Below the pieces are notes generated by a model. The model did no database searches. It was not told the origin of the DNA and saw only the letters and a program-made list of their open reading frames with translations. A stretch of 64,000 bases of DNA from Nocardioidaceae bacterium (GTDB lineage: Bacteria > Actinomycetota > Actinomycetes > Propionibacteriales > Nocardioidaceae), in contig WQZX01000003.1 in assembly GCA_009780515.1 (NCBI GenBank), forward strand, positions 41,634-105,633. Reading direction: 5' to 3'. The position numbers were made by a program, and so were the translations under genes. Below are positions 32,268 through 40,699 of this stretch, in pieces (the first letter of the stretch is position 1; each line of letters begins with the position of its first letter).

Positions 32268-35200
32268 CAGCGGAGCCCCTTCGCGGCGTTCTTGCGACCG
32301 GCCGACGAGACGCCGCGCTGGTGCGCCTTCGCGGCTGCTGCCTTCGCGTGCGCGGCGGCCTTGTTGTCCTTCTTGATCTGCGCCTCCATGCGCTTCACGA
32401 CGCCGGTGAGCTTCTCGATCTGCTTGGACTCCTCGGACTTCTGCGCCCCGTAGGAAGCGCTGGCGGCAGCCGACCCGACAGTGGTCGTGATCCGGCCACG
32501 CGTGTTGTAGAGCCGCTCATAGGAGGCGAGATTCTTGCGGGACAGCCCGGCGAACTCCTGCGCGCCCGCGAGACCGCCCTGGGAGAGGATCTCGGCCAGA
32601 GCGTCGCCGTCCACGCCCTTCTTGCGCAGCTTGGCGATGGCGGCCTTCATCTGGTCGCCATGGGTGATGTCGCCGCGCAGGGTTGACATCACGCCGCCGT
32701 AGCTGGTGCTGCCGTACTGCGAGGACCACACGTTCGCGGCGGTGGAGAACAGGTCCGTCTTCAAGCCGGACTGCACGCTCGAGGAGAGCTGCTGCATCTT
32801 GGAGACCAGCGTCGAGCGGGCCTGCTTCTCCTTGTCGAGCGTCTTCGTGGCGTCCTTGAGGTGCTCGTTCAGCGTTTTGACCGACAGCCCGAGCTCGGAC
32901 CACAGGTGCAGCTGCTGATACGTCGCCCACGGGCCGTGGTGGTGGTGAGCGGCCCCGGCAGTGCCACCGTTGGCGAGATGGCCCGCATTGATGGCCTTGA
33001 GTAGCGAGCGGTGACGGTCGGCCTGGCCGTAGCGGTTGGAGATGACCTCCTCGCCGTCCGCGAGGAGGTACGGGTGGCGGTCGGCGTAGGGCATGCCCGT
33101 GCGCGGGACCGTGCCACCGTCTGCGCTCATACCAGGCATCGAGCCGCCGCCGGGAAGGTGCTGGATCGGCGTCTTCCCGGACGAGCCGGGCACGTGACCG
33201 CCCGTGACCATGTTCCGGACGATGTTCGAGGTGACGGTCACGGTCTTCGACTGGATGCTCGCCAGCAGCGCGTGGATGCTCTTGAGGCCTGGCGACGCGT
33301 GGTCGATCAGATAGACCAGCGCCTTGCGCTCGTTGGTGGTCAGGTCGAGCGACTTCACCAGCGCGTCGACCTGCGACGTGGTCTGCGGGATGCCCTCCTG
33401 CCCGACCTTGGTCTGCACCTTGGTCGGCAGGGCGTGCCAGGCCGCGCTGATGCCGTCGATGGCGCGCGAGGAGTCGCCGGCCGACATGCCCGTGGCCTTC
33501 GCGAGGTCCTGCATCGACGTCGTGCCCTGGCGCGACAGGTCGTTCAGCGAGTTGTTGTAGACCTGCGCGTCCTTCTGGGCCTGCTCGAACGTCTTGTTGA
33601 GCCGCTGGATCGCGGTCGTCCCGCCGTCGGCGAGCTGCTTGATCGCGAGGCCCGCGCCGGTGCCGAGCTGGTCCTTGATCTGGGCCAGCGCCGCCGGGTC
33701 GGCGCCCTCCTGGAGCGCCTTCGCGTAGTTGTGCCCCAGCTGTGCCTCGGCTGCGGCCTGCTGCTGCCAGCGGCTCAGGAGCTTGTCGAACGACGTCGTC
33801 GGCTTCTGCATGTCCTGCGCGAGGTTCACGAAGGAGTCGGCCGTCTGCTGGTTCGCGGCCCGCAGCGACTTCATGCTGGTCGCGGCGCCGCCCGTCGCGC
33901 CCTCGAGCTGCTTGATCTGCACCTTTGCGGCGGCGATCTTGGCCGCGAGTCCCTTGCTGCCCTCGCCGAACAGATCCGAGCCGGTGTCGTTCAGGGCGTC
34001 GAGCGGATGCGAGAACAGATCGCCGAGGCCGCTGAGTGACGTGCCTCGGATCTGGTTCCAGATCTGCAGGTGCTGCTCCATGTCGGCAAGAGCGGCCTTC
34101 ATCTGTGGAAGGTTCTGGCTCGCCGATGCGGTATTGAAGTCGTTCTGCGAGTTCGCAGTACCGGACATTCCTGCGCCTACCTGCAGCGCGAGCGCGGCGA
34201 TCATGGGACCGACTACCTTCGCCTTGGCGCCGATTCCTTCCGTCGCGGCCTCGGCTTCCCCGCTGGCGACGACAGAGGTGGCGCCCATCTCCTTGAAGGA
34301 GACGCCGATCTTGTCGACCGCGGCCGAGACGAGCTTGGCGACGCTGGCGAGCTGGATCATCAGCATGATCGGCGTGCCGAGCGGCGACTCTGCGATCTTG
34401 GCGATGATGTCCGCGATGTCGGTCAGGGCCTGCAGCGTTGGCCCGCCGAGCGGAGCCGCAGCCTTGCCGATCCGGAGAATCGCGTTGGCGATCGCATCCA
34501 CAGCGTGCGTGACCATCGGGCCGTTCTGCTGCACGTAGGCGATGAAGTCGTGGAAGCCCTGCGTGCCGACCAACCCTATGCTCCAGGAGTCGAACGACTT
34601 CGCAACGTTGACCAGCCAGTCGTTGAAGCCCTGGTTCAGCGGCGCGAAAGCCATCCAGAGCTGGGACAGCCCGTCGGCCAGCGACCCGACGACCTTGCCC
34701 ATGGCGGCCATCGCCTTCGGGGCCTCGGTGTCGATGAAGTTGAAGAAGTCGGCGAAGTGCGGGCCAGCCAGGGCTGCCGCGCCCTCCTGGGCAAGATGAC
34801 CGCCCATGGACCCGACATCGGTGAAGATGCGCTCCAAGACCGGGGCGAGGGGCTCGAGGTCATGGATCGCCTTCGTCAGCCCGGGGAACCACGCGGCCTG
34901 CGAGGACGACTGGATCTGGGACAGCAGCGGCATCATCGAGTGGAGCTGCTCGACGAACTTCTGGGCCGACGGCGCGAGCTGGTCCATGGCCTGCTGCGCG
35001 GCAGCGAGGTTCGCTGTGGTCGGAGCGACTGCGGCCTTGTCGACAGCCTGGAGCGCGGTCCCGACGCCATGGAAGGCGAGCACCAGCGAGCCGCCGGCGA
35101 GAGCAGCCATGCCCATGTCGTTCGCCAGGCCACCGATGGCGGCGGTGCTGACCGCGGCGATCGGGCTGATGATGGGCGAGAGAGCACCGAGCGACGCCAT

Positions 35201-35626
35201 CAGGAGACCCGAGGCGTTCTCGGCCTTCTTCGTGTCGTTGCTCAGGTTGCCTAGGCTGGTGCTGAGCCGCTTGTCGCCCTGCTCGGCGTCCAAAGCGGCC
35301 TTGGCCTGCTGCCTGATGGCAGCCTGCAGGCGTCGGGAGCGCTCCTCGGCGATGGCCTGCTCAAGCGAGAGCTCCTTGGTTCGCTGGGTCGTCTTCTGGG
35401 TCGAGGAGCCGAGCCCGTCGACGGACTTGCCGAGGCTGTCGGTGTCCTTCGTGGCGTCCTTGGTGGCCTGGTCGAGGTCTCGGGTGGACGATGCCGACCC
35501 GGCCGTGGTGCCGTTGAGGTCGTTCAGCTTGGACTTGAGGAACTCGACCGCGGCAGCATCGGCCAGGATCTGCTCGGCGAACGTGCCCTCGACCTCGAGG
35601 AGAACGGACTCACGGCGAACGGCCAC
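32267..35626 (-). CDS. Tape measure protein
   Basis: 1119 aa, the longest gene of the prophage. The N-terminal part is coiled coil (EFLKSKLNDLNGTTAGSASS and following), then hydrophobic Ala/Gly-rich segments around 150-235 (GALSPIISPIAAVSTAAIGG), long helical stretches, and a Gly/His region near 870-930. It sets tail length and may help DNA entry. Using the usual relation of about 1.5 A per residue, it predicts a tail of roughly 160-170 nm, which is an inference. Confidence 0.9.
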   Translation of the reverse strand: MAVRRESVLLEVEGTFAEQILADAAAVEFLKSKLNDLNGTTAGSASSTRDLDQATKDATKDTDSLGKSVDGLGSSTQKTTQRTKELSLEQAIAEERSRRLQAAIRQQAKAALDAEQGDKRLSTSLGNLSNDTKKAENASGLLMASLGALSPIISPIAAVSTAAIGGLANDMGMAALAGGSLVLAFHGVGTALQAVDKAAVAPTTANLAAAQQAMDQLAPSAQKFVEQLHSMMPLLSQIQSSSQAAWFPGLTKAIHDLEPLAPVLERIFTDVGSMGGHLAQEGAAALAGPHFADFFNFIDTEAPKAMAAMGKVVGSLADGLSQLWMAFAPLNQGFNDWLVNVAKSFDSWSIGLVGTQGFHDFIAYVQQNGPMVTHAVDAIANAILRIGKAAAPLGGPTLQALTDIADIIAKIAESPLGTPIMLMIQLASVAKLVSAAVDKIGVSFKEMGATSVVASGEAEAATEGIGAKAKVVGPMIAALALQVGAGMSGTANSQNDFNTASASQNLPQMKAALADMEQHLQIWNQIRGTSLSGLGDLFSHPLDALNDTGSDLFGEGSKGLAAKIAAAKVQIKQLEGATGGAATSMKSLRAANQQTADSFVNLAQDMQKPTTSFDKLLSRWQQQAAAEAQLGHNYAKALQEGADPAALAQIKDQLGTGAGLAIKQLADGGTTAIQRLNKTFEQAQKDAQVYNNSLNDLSRQGTTSMQDLAKATGMSAGDSSRAIDGISAAWHALPTKVQTKVGQEGIPQTTSQVDALVKSLDLTTNERKALVYLIDHASPGLKSIHALLASIQSKTVTVTSNIVRNMVTGGHVPGSSGKTPIQHLPGGGSMPGMSADGGTVPRTGMPYADRHPYLLADGEEVISNRYGQADRHRSLLKAINAGHLANGGTAGAAHHHHGPWATYQQLHLWSELGLSVKTLNEHLKDATKTLDKEKQARSTLVSKMQQLSSSVQSGLKTDLFSTAANVWSSQYGSTSYGGVMSTLRGDITHGDQMKAAIAKLRKKGVDGDALAEILSQGGLAGAQEFAGLSRKNLASYERLYNTRGRITTTVGSAAASASYGAQKSEESKQIEKLTGVVKRMEAQIKKDNKAAAHAKAAAAKAHQRGVSSAGRKNAAKGLR

Positions 35627-35645
35627 GGGGACCTCCTGACGGGGT

Positions 35646-35651
35646 TACGCT
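35646..35651 (+). promoter_or_regulatory. Leaderless -10 element for the + strand membrane gene
   Basis: TACGCT lies six bases before the GTG at 35658, in the short gap after the tape measure start on the other strand. It gives the gene its own promoter, independent of the late operon. Confidence 0.45.
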
Positions 35652-35657
35652 CACGGA

Positions 35658-36038
35658 GTGAGGAAGGTGTTGGTGCTGGCAGGCCTGCCGGCGTTCGTTC
35701 TTGTCGTGATCGCCGTAGCGGCCATGGCGGGGGTCGCGGAGGCGGTAGTGGTCGCCTGTTGCGTCCTCGGGGTCGCACTCGTCGTCGCCGGAGGGACAGC
35801 CGCGATCAACGGCTACGGGCGACGGCATGCCGACGCGCCGCCGATGACCGCGAAGGCACGCTTCGGCGCGGTGTTGATCGGTGCGGTCGTCGCACTCGTA
35901 GGCCTGCTGCAGGTGATGACCGGTGGGGCCAACTCGTCTCTCGGAAATGCGTTGGGCCAGTGGATGCTGATCCTGGGCGGTCTATTCGCCCTCGCGAACC
36001 TGGCCCTGGCCGGGTTCGCCCTCATGCGCGATGGGTGA
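35658..36038 (+). CDS. Four-TM membrane protein, moron candidate
   Basis: 126 aa from a GTG. Hydrophobic segments: VLVLAGLPAFVLVVIAVAAM, VVVACCVLGVALVVAGGTAA, FGAVLIGAVVALVGLLQVMT and WMLILGGLFALANLALAGFA. It is the only + strand gene within the leftward structural operon, inserted between tail chaperone and tape measure, and overlaps the chaperone 3' end by 57 bp in antisense. It has its own TACGCT element. This arrangement is typical of a moron expressed in the lysogen. Function is unknown; superinfection exclusion or host-envelope change is possible. Confidence 0.6.
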   Translation: MRKVLVLAGLPAFVLVVIAVAAMAGVAEAVVVACCVLGVALVVAGGTAAINGYGRRHADAPPMTAKARFGAVLIGAVVALVGLLQVMTGGANSSLGNALGQWMLILGGLFALANLALAGFALMRDG

Positions 36039-36994
36039 CGCGGCGACCTTCGTGGTGAACTCGTCCCACGGCGCCAGGTCTTCGTCGGCGACGCCGACCT
36101 CGACGCCGTCGGAGTGGCCGTAGGGGAAGGACGCCGAGCGGGTCTTGCCCCAGCGGGTGAAGGTGCCGTCGTGGAACGGCATCTCCTCATGCAGACGCTC
36201 ATAGGCGGCGCGGGCTGCGACGATCTCCATCGAGACGTAGCAGATGCGCCGGGCCGGGTACCAGACGCGCTCAGGGTCGGAGCATTCCTCGACCGGACGG
36301 CCACACTCGGGGCAGGTGGTCTTGTCGCGCTTCCAGCGGACCAGCCACAGGTTGCGCTCGGTCTCGGGGAGCCGGTCGAACTGGGCCAGGCTCAGGCCGA
36401 GCGACTGAGCGACCTCTAGGTCGCGCTCGACGTCGGCGCGGTCGAGTAGCGAAGCGATTTTGGGTCGACCACACCGCCCGTGTTCAGGCCGAACGCGGTC
36501 GTCCACAGGGTGTCGAACTGCCCGGCCGAGAGCCGCTTGAGCCGCTTGGCGACCTGGTCGGTCGGGGAGACGATGGTGCGGATCTCGTCGTCCTCGGGGT
36601 CGACGTAGGCCAGCAGTGGGCGGCCGAAGTCCTCGGTGTTGATGCCGAACAGGACGTCGTCGGGGTGCGTGACCTGCTTCGGGTCGCCCTCGCCGTCGTG
36701 GTCGGGGTCGTCGATCTTGCGCGGCGGGTGCGCCTTGACGAGCTCGCGGAACTCGGTGTGCCCGATGTTGGACAGCACCCACTCCTCGGCCCGCTCGGCG
36801 GCCTCGTCGACGAACGCGTCATAGGCGGCACGCGCGGCCTCGACGGCCTCGCTCTCGACTGCGGCCGTGTCGCCGAGTCGACTCGCCTGAGCCTTCGCCT
36901 CGAGCAAGGTGCGCTCGGCGATCTCGACGTTCTGCCGTAGCGCGACGAGTTGCTCGAGGTCGTCGTCGGCGTAGATGTTGATCTTCTTCTTCAC
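35982..36994 (-). CDS. Tail assembly chaperone, long form by -1 frameshift
   Basis: The short form 36416-36994 switches frame at the slippery CCCAAAA (36458-36464 on the - strand). The second frame then reads DLEVAQSLGLSLAQFDRL, CPECGRPVEEC and EEMPFHDGTFTRWGKTR and stops at 35982. The product is about 337 aa, the gpG-T type fusion known from lambda and most siphoviruses. The fusion binds tape measure and brings tail tube subunits. The C-terminal part has two CxxC-like pairs. Confidence 0.85.
36416..36994 (-). CDS. Tail assembly chaperone, short form
   Basis: 192 aa from MKKKINIYADDDLEQLVALR. A helical N-terminal region is followed by an acidic segment (DDPDHDGEGDPKQVTHPDDV) and the typical C-terminal part KRLKRLSAGQFDTLWTTAFG. 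It is made without frameshifting and terminates soon after the slippery site. It coats the tape measure with the long form during tail assembly. Its place between tail tube and tape measure genes matches the siphovirus order. Confidence 0.85.
   Translation of the reverse strand: MKKKINIYADDDLEQLVALRQNVEIAERTLLEAKAQASRLGDTAAVESEAVEAARAAYDAFVDEAAERAEEWVLSNIGHTEFRELVKAHPPRKIDDPDHDGEGDPKQVTHPDDVLFGINTEDFGRPLLAYVDPEDDEIRTIVSPTDQVAKRLKRLSAGQFDTLWTTAFGLNTGGVVDPKSLRYSTAPTSSAT
36458..36464 (-). promoter_or_regulatory. Programmed -1 frameshift slippery site
   Basis: The - strand reads C-CCA-AAA, a canonical X-XXY-YYZ heptamer (CCCAAAA) in the correct frame. A -1 slip moves the ribosome into the open frame that continues to 35982. 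It lies 42 bp before the short-form stop. Confidence 0.85.
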
Positions 36995-37087
36995 GGGCTT
37001 GCCTCACTCGACAGGTTCGACAGGGGGCTCGACAGGACTGGCGGACCGGGGCGGGCGACTGTCGAACCCGCCCGCCCCGGCGCTTGG
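36995..37087. terminator. Hairpin and CGACAGG repeats between tail tube and chaperone genes
   Basis: CGGGGCGGGCG and CGCCCGCCCCG form a strong stem-loop near 37053-37082, and short repeats containing TCGACAGG lie just beside it. It may reduce expression of genes after the abundant tail tube protein. No coding frame is seen here. Confidence 0.55.
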
Positions 37088-37651
37088 TCAGGACCCGGCG
37101 ACGATCGCGGCGCGGGGCAGCGGCTTGCCGGTGATCGCGATGGACACCGACTGGCCGGCCTCCATCGCCTCGGCGGTGCCGTCGTTGGTCGGCGTGGAGG
37201 GCCCGAACTCGACCGGGTACACGTCGACGAACTGCCCGGCGGCGAAGTCGACGCCCTGGGCGATGGCCTTGCGGGAGACCATGAAGCCGGTGACGGTGGT
37301 GCCGTCGGCGGCCTGCTGGAGCATCTCGTAGGCCTTCACACCGTCGTCGCCGTCGGCGCCCTGCGGGTCGTAGGCGTACTTCGGGGAGCCGCCGGCCCAC
37401 GCCGTCTTGCCGACGAACTGGTAGGTCTCGGTGTCGCCGAGGCGGGCATTCTGGTCGACGAGGTTGGTGGTGGCCTGCGGGTCGAACGGCGCGTCGTCGA
37501 ACAGGATGTTGGTCATGTCCAGCGACGAGGCGCCGGTCAGCTCGGTCACCGTCGGGCCGGTACCGGTGGCGTATCCGGCGATGGCGGGGACGAAGACCTG
37601 GTTCCAGCGCCCGAACACCTTCGCGGCGGCGGGACGGAGCGGCTCAGCCAT
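37088..37651 (-). CDS. Major tail (tube) protein
   Basis: 187 aa. It reads LRPAAAKVFGRWNQVFVPAI, then SLDMTNILFDDAPFDPQATT, and a C-terminal Ig-less end with GQSVSIAITGKPLPRAAI. Length, beta-rich character and position just upstream of the chaperones mark it as the tail tube subunit. It overlaps the end of the Lys/Ala-rich gene by eight bases. Confidence 0.8.
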   Translation of the reverse strand: MAEPLRPAAAKVFGRWNQVFVPAIAGYATGTGPTVTELTGASSLDMTNILFDDAPFDPQATTNLVDQNARLGDTETYQFVGKTAWAGGSPKYAYDPQGADGDDGVKAYEMLQQAADGTTVTGFMVSRKAIAQGVDFAAGQFVDVYPVEFGPSTPTNDGTAEAMEAGQSVSIAITGKPLPRAAIVAGS

Positions 37652-37940
37652 TGTGGTTCTCCTTGGACTCGGCCTGCTGGCCGTCGGTGGATGGGCTCGA
37701 CAGGGACTCGTGGTAGTCGTCCGGCCGCGGCATGCCGGTCGGGGTGGAGGCGGGCTCGTCGAGCACGGTGTAGTGGCCCAGGTGCAGCCGGTGGGCGGCG
37801 ATGGTGCGGTCGTAGCCGGTGTCCTCGTCGCGGACCCGCAGACGGCCGAACGCGTCGGGCTGCGGCTGCTTGGGCTTCGCTGGACGGGCGGCGGCCTTCT
37901 TCGCGGTGGGCTTGGCGGCCGTCTTCTTGGCAGCGGGCAT
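37644..37940 (-). CDS. Lys/Ala-rich head-tail region protein
   Basis: 98 aa from MPAAKKTAAKPTAKKAAARP, a basic tail of histone-like composition, then LRVRDEDTGYDRTIAAHRLH and a polar C-terminus. Genes of this type between tail terminator and tail tube occur in actinophages without known function. Its stop overlaps the tail tube start. Confidence 0.6.
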   Translation of the reverse strand: MPAAKKTAAKPTAKKAAARPAKPKQPQPDAFGRLRVRDEDTGYDRTIAAHRLHLGHYTVLDEPASTPTGMPRPDDYHESLSSPSTDGQQAESKENHNG

Positions 37941-37981
37941 GACGATGTCTCCCTTGTGCGGGTCGGTGGAGCGGGAAGTGC

Positions 37982-38428
37982 TCAGAAGGTCCAGTCGTCG
38001 ACGCCGGTGAAGCCGAGGGTGTCGCGGTGGATGGCCTCGGACTCGGCCTCGAATGCGAACGGGCCGATTCCGGTCGGCGTGGTGTCGGCGATGATCTGGC
38101 TCTCGAGGACGGCGGTGATGCGTCGCCGGAGCTCGCGGACGTTGGACACGGTGTCGGCGCAGTAGCGGGTCCCGAGCCGGTGCAGCGGGACCATGACGGC
38201 GCCGGAGAAGCGGGTGGTGCTGTTGAGCCGCCGCGACAGGTCGACGACGACGTAGATCTTCGGCAGTGCGCCGGGCGTGGTGCCCTCTGCGTCGCCGGGG
38301 ATCTCGTCGTAGTCCCACACCGGGCACGGCACGTCGACGCCGTTGACGGTGACCGTGATGTCGGCGACCGCAGCGGCGAGCGCGGTCTTGATTGCGGTCG
38401 CGGTGGGCTCCTGTGCGAGCGTGGTCAC
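37982..38428 (-). CDS. Tail terminator/completion-like protein
   Basis: 148 aa. VPCPVWDYDEIPGDAEGTTP, PKIYVVVDLSRRLNSTTRFS and RRITAVLESQIIADTTPTGI resemble the tail-terminator group that follows head-tail connectors. Assignment depends mainly on gene order. Its start overlaps the preceding stop by four bases (ATGA). Confidence 0.6.
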   Translation of the reverse strand: MTTLAQEPTATAIKTALAAAVADITVTVNGVDVPCPVWDYDEIPGDAEGTTPGALPKIYVVVDLSRRLNSTTRFSGAVMVPLHRLGTRYCADTVSNVRELRRRITAVLESQIIADTTPTGIGPFAFEAESEAIHRDTLGFTGVDDWTF

Positions 38429-38793
38429 CAGAAGGCCCCGTCGATCGCGCCGCGGACCCCGATCTGGAGCTCGTCGGCGGCCTTGTCGCCAGCAGCCACG
38501 AGGTCGCGGTTCGGCGGCCCGTGGCGGAAGCCGGCGCCGACGGGCTGTCCATGCTCGTCGGCGGTGATGCCGAACTCGGCGGACGTAGAGCTGAGCATCT
38601 CGCCCGTGATGCGCTTGTAGAAGTTCTTGCCGTGGCGGCCGGATGCCGCGATGGCGTGGGCGCGGGCCATCTGCGTGCCGAGCCTCTGTGCGGAGTCGAC
38701 GGCGCGGGTGAGGCTGTTCTGCAGCTTGGCCGCGGCGTCGCGCAGGTCGCTCTCGAGCAGGTCGAGCTCGTCGTGGACGACTACGCGGATCAT
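38425..38793 (-). CDS. HK97 gp10-like head-tail protein
   Basis: 122 aa from MIRVVVHDELDLLESDLRDA; an ATG three codons earlier is possible. The helical N-terminal half (LQNSLTRAVDSAQRLGTQMA) and the GRHGKNFYKRITGEM segment match the gp10-like family of head-tail joining proteins in siphoviruses. Its position fits. Confidence 0.65.
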   Translation of the reverse strand: MIRVVVHDELDLLESDLRDAAAKLQNSLTRAVDSAQRLGTQMARAHAIAASGRHGKNFYKRITGEMLSSTSAEFGITADEHGQPVGAGFRHGPPNRDLVAAGDKAADELQIGVRGAIDGAFW

Positions 38794-38795
38794 GC

Positions 38796-39212
38796 TCACC
38801 ATCCCCTCGGGCGCTCGACGGCCTCGACGGGCACGCGGCGGGCGGTGGCCTGGTCCTGCCAGTCGGCCTCGGTGATGCGGAGCACCATTCCGGCGTTCTC
38901 GCCGTCGGTGATCTCGATCAGGTCGCCGTCGGCGATGTCGCTGGTGGTGACCGGGAGACTGGCCTGGTGCCGGGAGTGGTTGACCTCGGTGCCGTCCAGG
39001 CTGCGGCCGGCGATCTTGGTGGCGGTGCCGGCCGACATCGACAGCGAGCCGATGCGGACCGGGAGGTCGGTGTACAGCACCGTCCAGCTGTCCGTCTCGA
39101 TGCCGTTCGCACCCGGGACCCGCTGGCCGGTGCGTCGGCGGATCGTGCAGCGCGACGTCATCCGCGACTCGGCCAGCGCGCGGAAGCGCCCGAGAGAGGC
39201 GACGGCGTACAT
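38796..39212 (-). CDS. Head-tail stopper-like protein (DUF6093-like)
   Basis: 138 aa from MYAVASLGRFRALAESRMTS. TVLYTDLPVRIGSLSMSAGT, SRHQASLPVTTSDIADGDLI and the ending REIT-like MVLRITEADWQDQATARRVP are the beta-rich stopper pattern seen as DUF6093 in actinophages. Its ATG shares base 39212 with the adaptor stop. Confidence 0.65.
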   Translation of the reverse strand: MYAVASLGRFRALAESRMTSRCTIRRRTGQRVPGANGIETDSWTVLYTDLPVRIGSLSMSAGTATKIAGRSLDGTEVNHSRHQASLPVTTSDIADGDLIEITDGENAGMVLRITEADWQDQATARRVPVEAVERPRGW

Positions 39213-39790
39213 CAGTAGGACCCCACGACGACCGCGGCGCCCGCGTTGAACCGGGCACGGAGCCACTGGCGGGTGGCGGCAGGGATGAACACGGGCGAGA
39301 CCGCGGAGGCGCCCTCGGCCGTGTACTGCTCCTGCGCGTCATCGATGCGGACCATCTGCACCCCGGCGTTCGACCCGCCGCCCGCTGCGTCGTGCTGCAG
39401 CCACGCGACCGCGAGCTGGACACACAGGTCGCCGACGTCGGCCGGTACGACGGGCAGGCCGAACGTGAACGTCATCTCGACGGGAGCGGGCTCGCCATGA
39501 CGGGTCCAGCCGTGGCGACGCCACAGCCCCTCGGCCACGACGCGGTAGTCGGTGGTCGGGTGGCCGTCGATGGTGACGTCGGTGACCGAGTCGCGCACGA
39601 TCGGGCCAGGCAGCCGCAGCAGGACGTCGTGGTCGCCGTCGATGACGACCGTGGACGTCATCTGCGTGATCGGGACCCCGGCAGCGTCACGGATGGCGTC
39701 CGTGGCGACAGCCAGCGCGCGAGCAGCCTGGTCGCTGCCGGACCACACAGCAGGAAGGTCCGCCGTGGTGGCGAGCGGTGCAAGCGTCAC
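39212..39790 (-). CDS. Head-tail adaptor/connector protein
   Basis: 192 aa. The N-terminal half is helical (SDQAARALAVATDAIRDAAG), followed by VVIDGDHDVLLRLPGPIVRD and a C-terminal helical end. This is the gp6/gp15-like connector that docks below the portal. It follows the capsid gene with a 49-bp gap. Confidence 0.7.
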   Translation of the reverse strand: MTLAPLATTADLPAVWSGSDQAARALAVATDAIRDAAGVPITQMTSTVVIDGDHDVLLRLPGPIVRDSVTDVTIDGHPTTDYRVVAEGLWRRHGWTRHGEPAPVEMTFTFGLPVVPADVGDLCVQLAVAWLQHDAAGGGSNAGVQMVRIDDAQEQYTAEGASAVSPVFIPAATRQWLRARFNAGAAVVVGSY

Positions 39791-39839
39791 GACGGACCTC
39801 CCTGACTACGTGGATGGATGAAGCGGTCGACCCGACCGG

Positions 39840-40667
39840 TCAGGCGTCGACGGACCAGGTCGCGACGCCGACGGGGCGGATGACCTCGGCGCCGTAGACG
39901 TGCAGGCCGCGGAGGCGGTCGGCGAAGGAGTTCTGCGACCGCATGGCCTCGGTCTCCACGATCTGGGAGACGAACGCAACCGACGGGTTGTACCAGGCGA
40001 TCGCGAACGGCACGTCGACGGTCGGCAGGTTCTCCGACTGGATGACCTGGAAGTTGAGCAGGCCGCCGATGGTCGCGTTGCGCAGACCGTCGGTGGTGCC
40101 GGAGACCTGGAAGCTGGTCAGCTTGGAGTCGGCTCCCACGAGCAGGGAGGCGAACTCGGCGTTGATGAACAGCGACCGGGAGGCCTGCGGAACCTTGGCC
40201 TTGTCGAGCGCCTTGCGCAGGTCGCGCACAACGTCGAACGCCTCATCACCCGTGGTGGGCGCGGTGCCGGTGAGCTTGTTGCCCGAGTCGGCGCCGGCCG
40301 CGGCCGTGGCGAAGATGAACGAGTCGGCGTCGAGGGCCATGGAGATGCCCGCGGACTGGGTGTAGACGTCCAGCGAGCCGGCGGCCTGACGGCGGTCGAT
40401 GTCGTCTACCTGGAAGTCGAACGACTTCTCCTGGTCGATCGGCAGCAGGATCTGCGTGTTGTCGATCGGGTCGGGCGTGGTCTCGCGACCGGCGGCCTTG
40501 TAGTCCTTGATCGCGATGTCGACGGCGGTGGTCACTTTGACCTGGTTGCCGACGCGGGCGTCGCCCTCGTACTCGCGGTTGGTCTGCGCGGCCGCGGTGG
40601 CGGCGGCGCGGAAGTCGAGCAGCATCTGGGCGTTCCAGACCTGCGGGATGAAGTTGGCGAAAGCCAT
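39840..40667 (-). CDS. Major capsid protein
   Basis: 275 aa. It begins MAFANFIPQVWNAQMLLDFR and has TTPDPIDNTQILLPIDQEKS, FDFQVDDIDRRQAAGSLDVY and a DSFIFATAAAGADSGNK loop, the pattern of P22-coat-like/HK97-fold capsids of actinophages. It follows the scaffold gene and has an AAGGAGAACCGCC ribosome region before the ATG. It forms the icosahedral shell. Confidence 0.85.
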   Translation of the reverse strand: MAFANFIPQVWNAQMLLDFRAAATAAAQTNREYEGDARVGNQVKVTTAVDIAIKDYKAAGRETTPDPIDNTQILLPIDQEKSFDFQVDDIDRRQAAGSLDVYTQSAGISMALDADSFIFATAAAGADSGNKLTGTAPTTGDEAFDVVRDLRKALDKAKVPQASRSLFINAEFASLLVGADSKLTSFQVSGTTDGLRNATIGGLLNFQVIQSENLPTVDVPFAIAWYNPSVAFVSQIVETEAMRSQNSFADRLRGLHVYGAEVIRPVGVATWSVDA

Positions 40668-40699
40668 GGCGGTTCTCCTTGGTCAGAGCGTGAGCGGGG

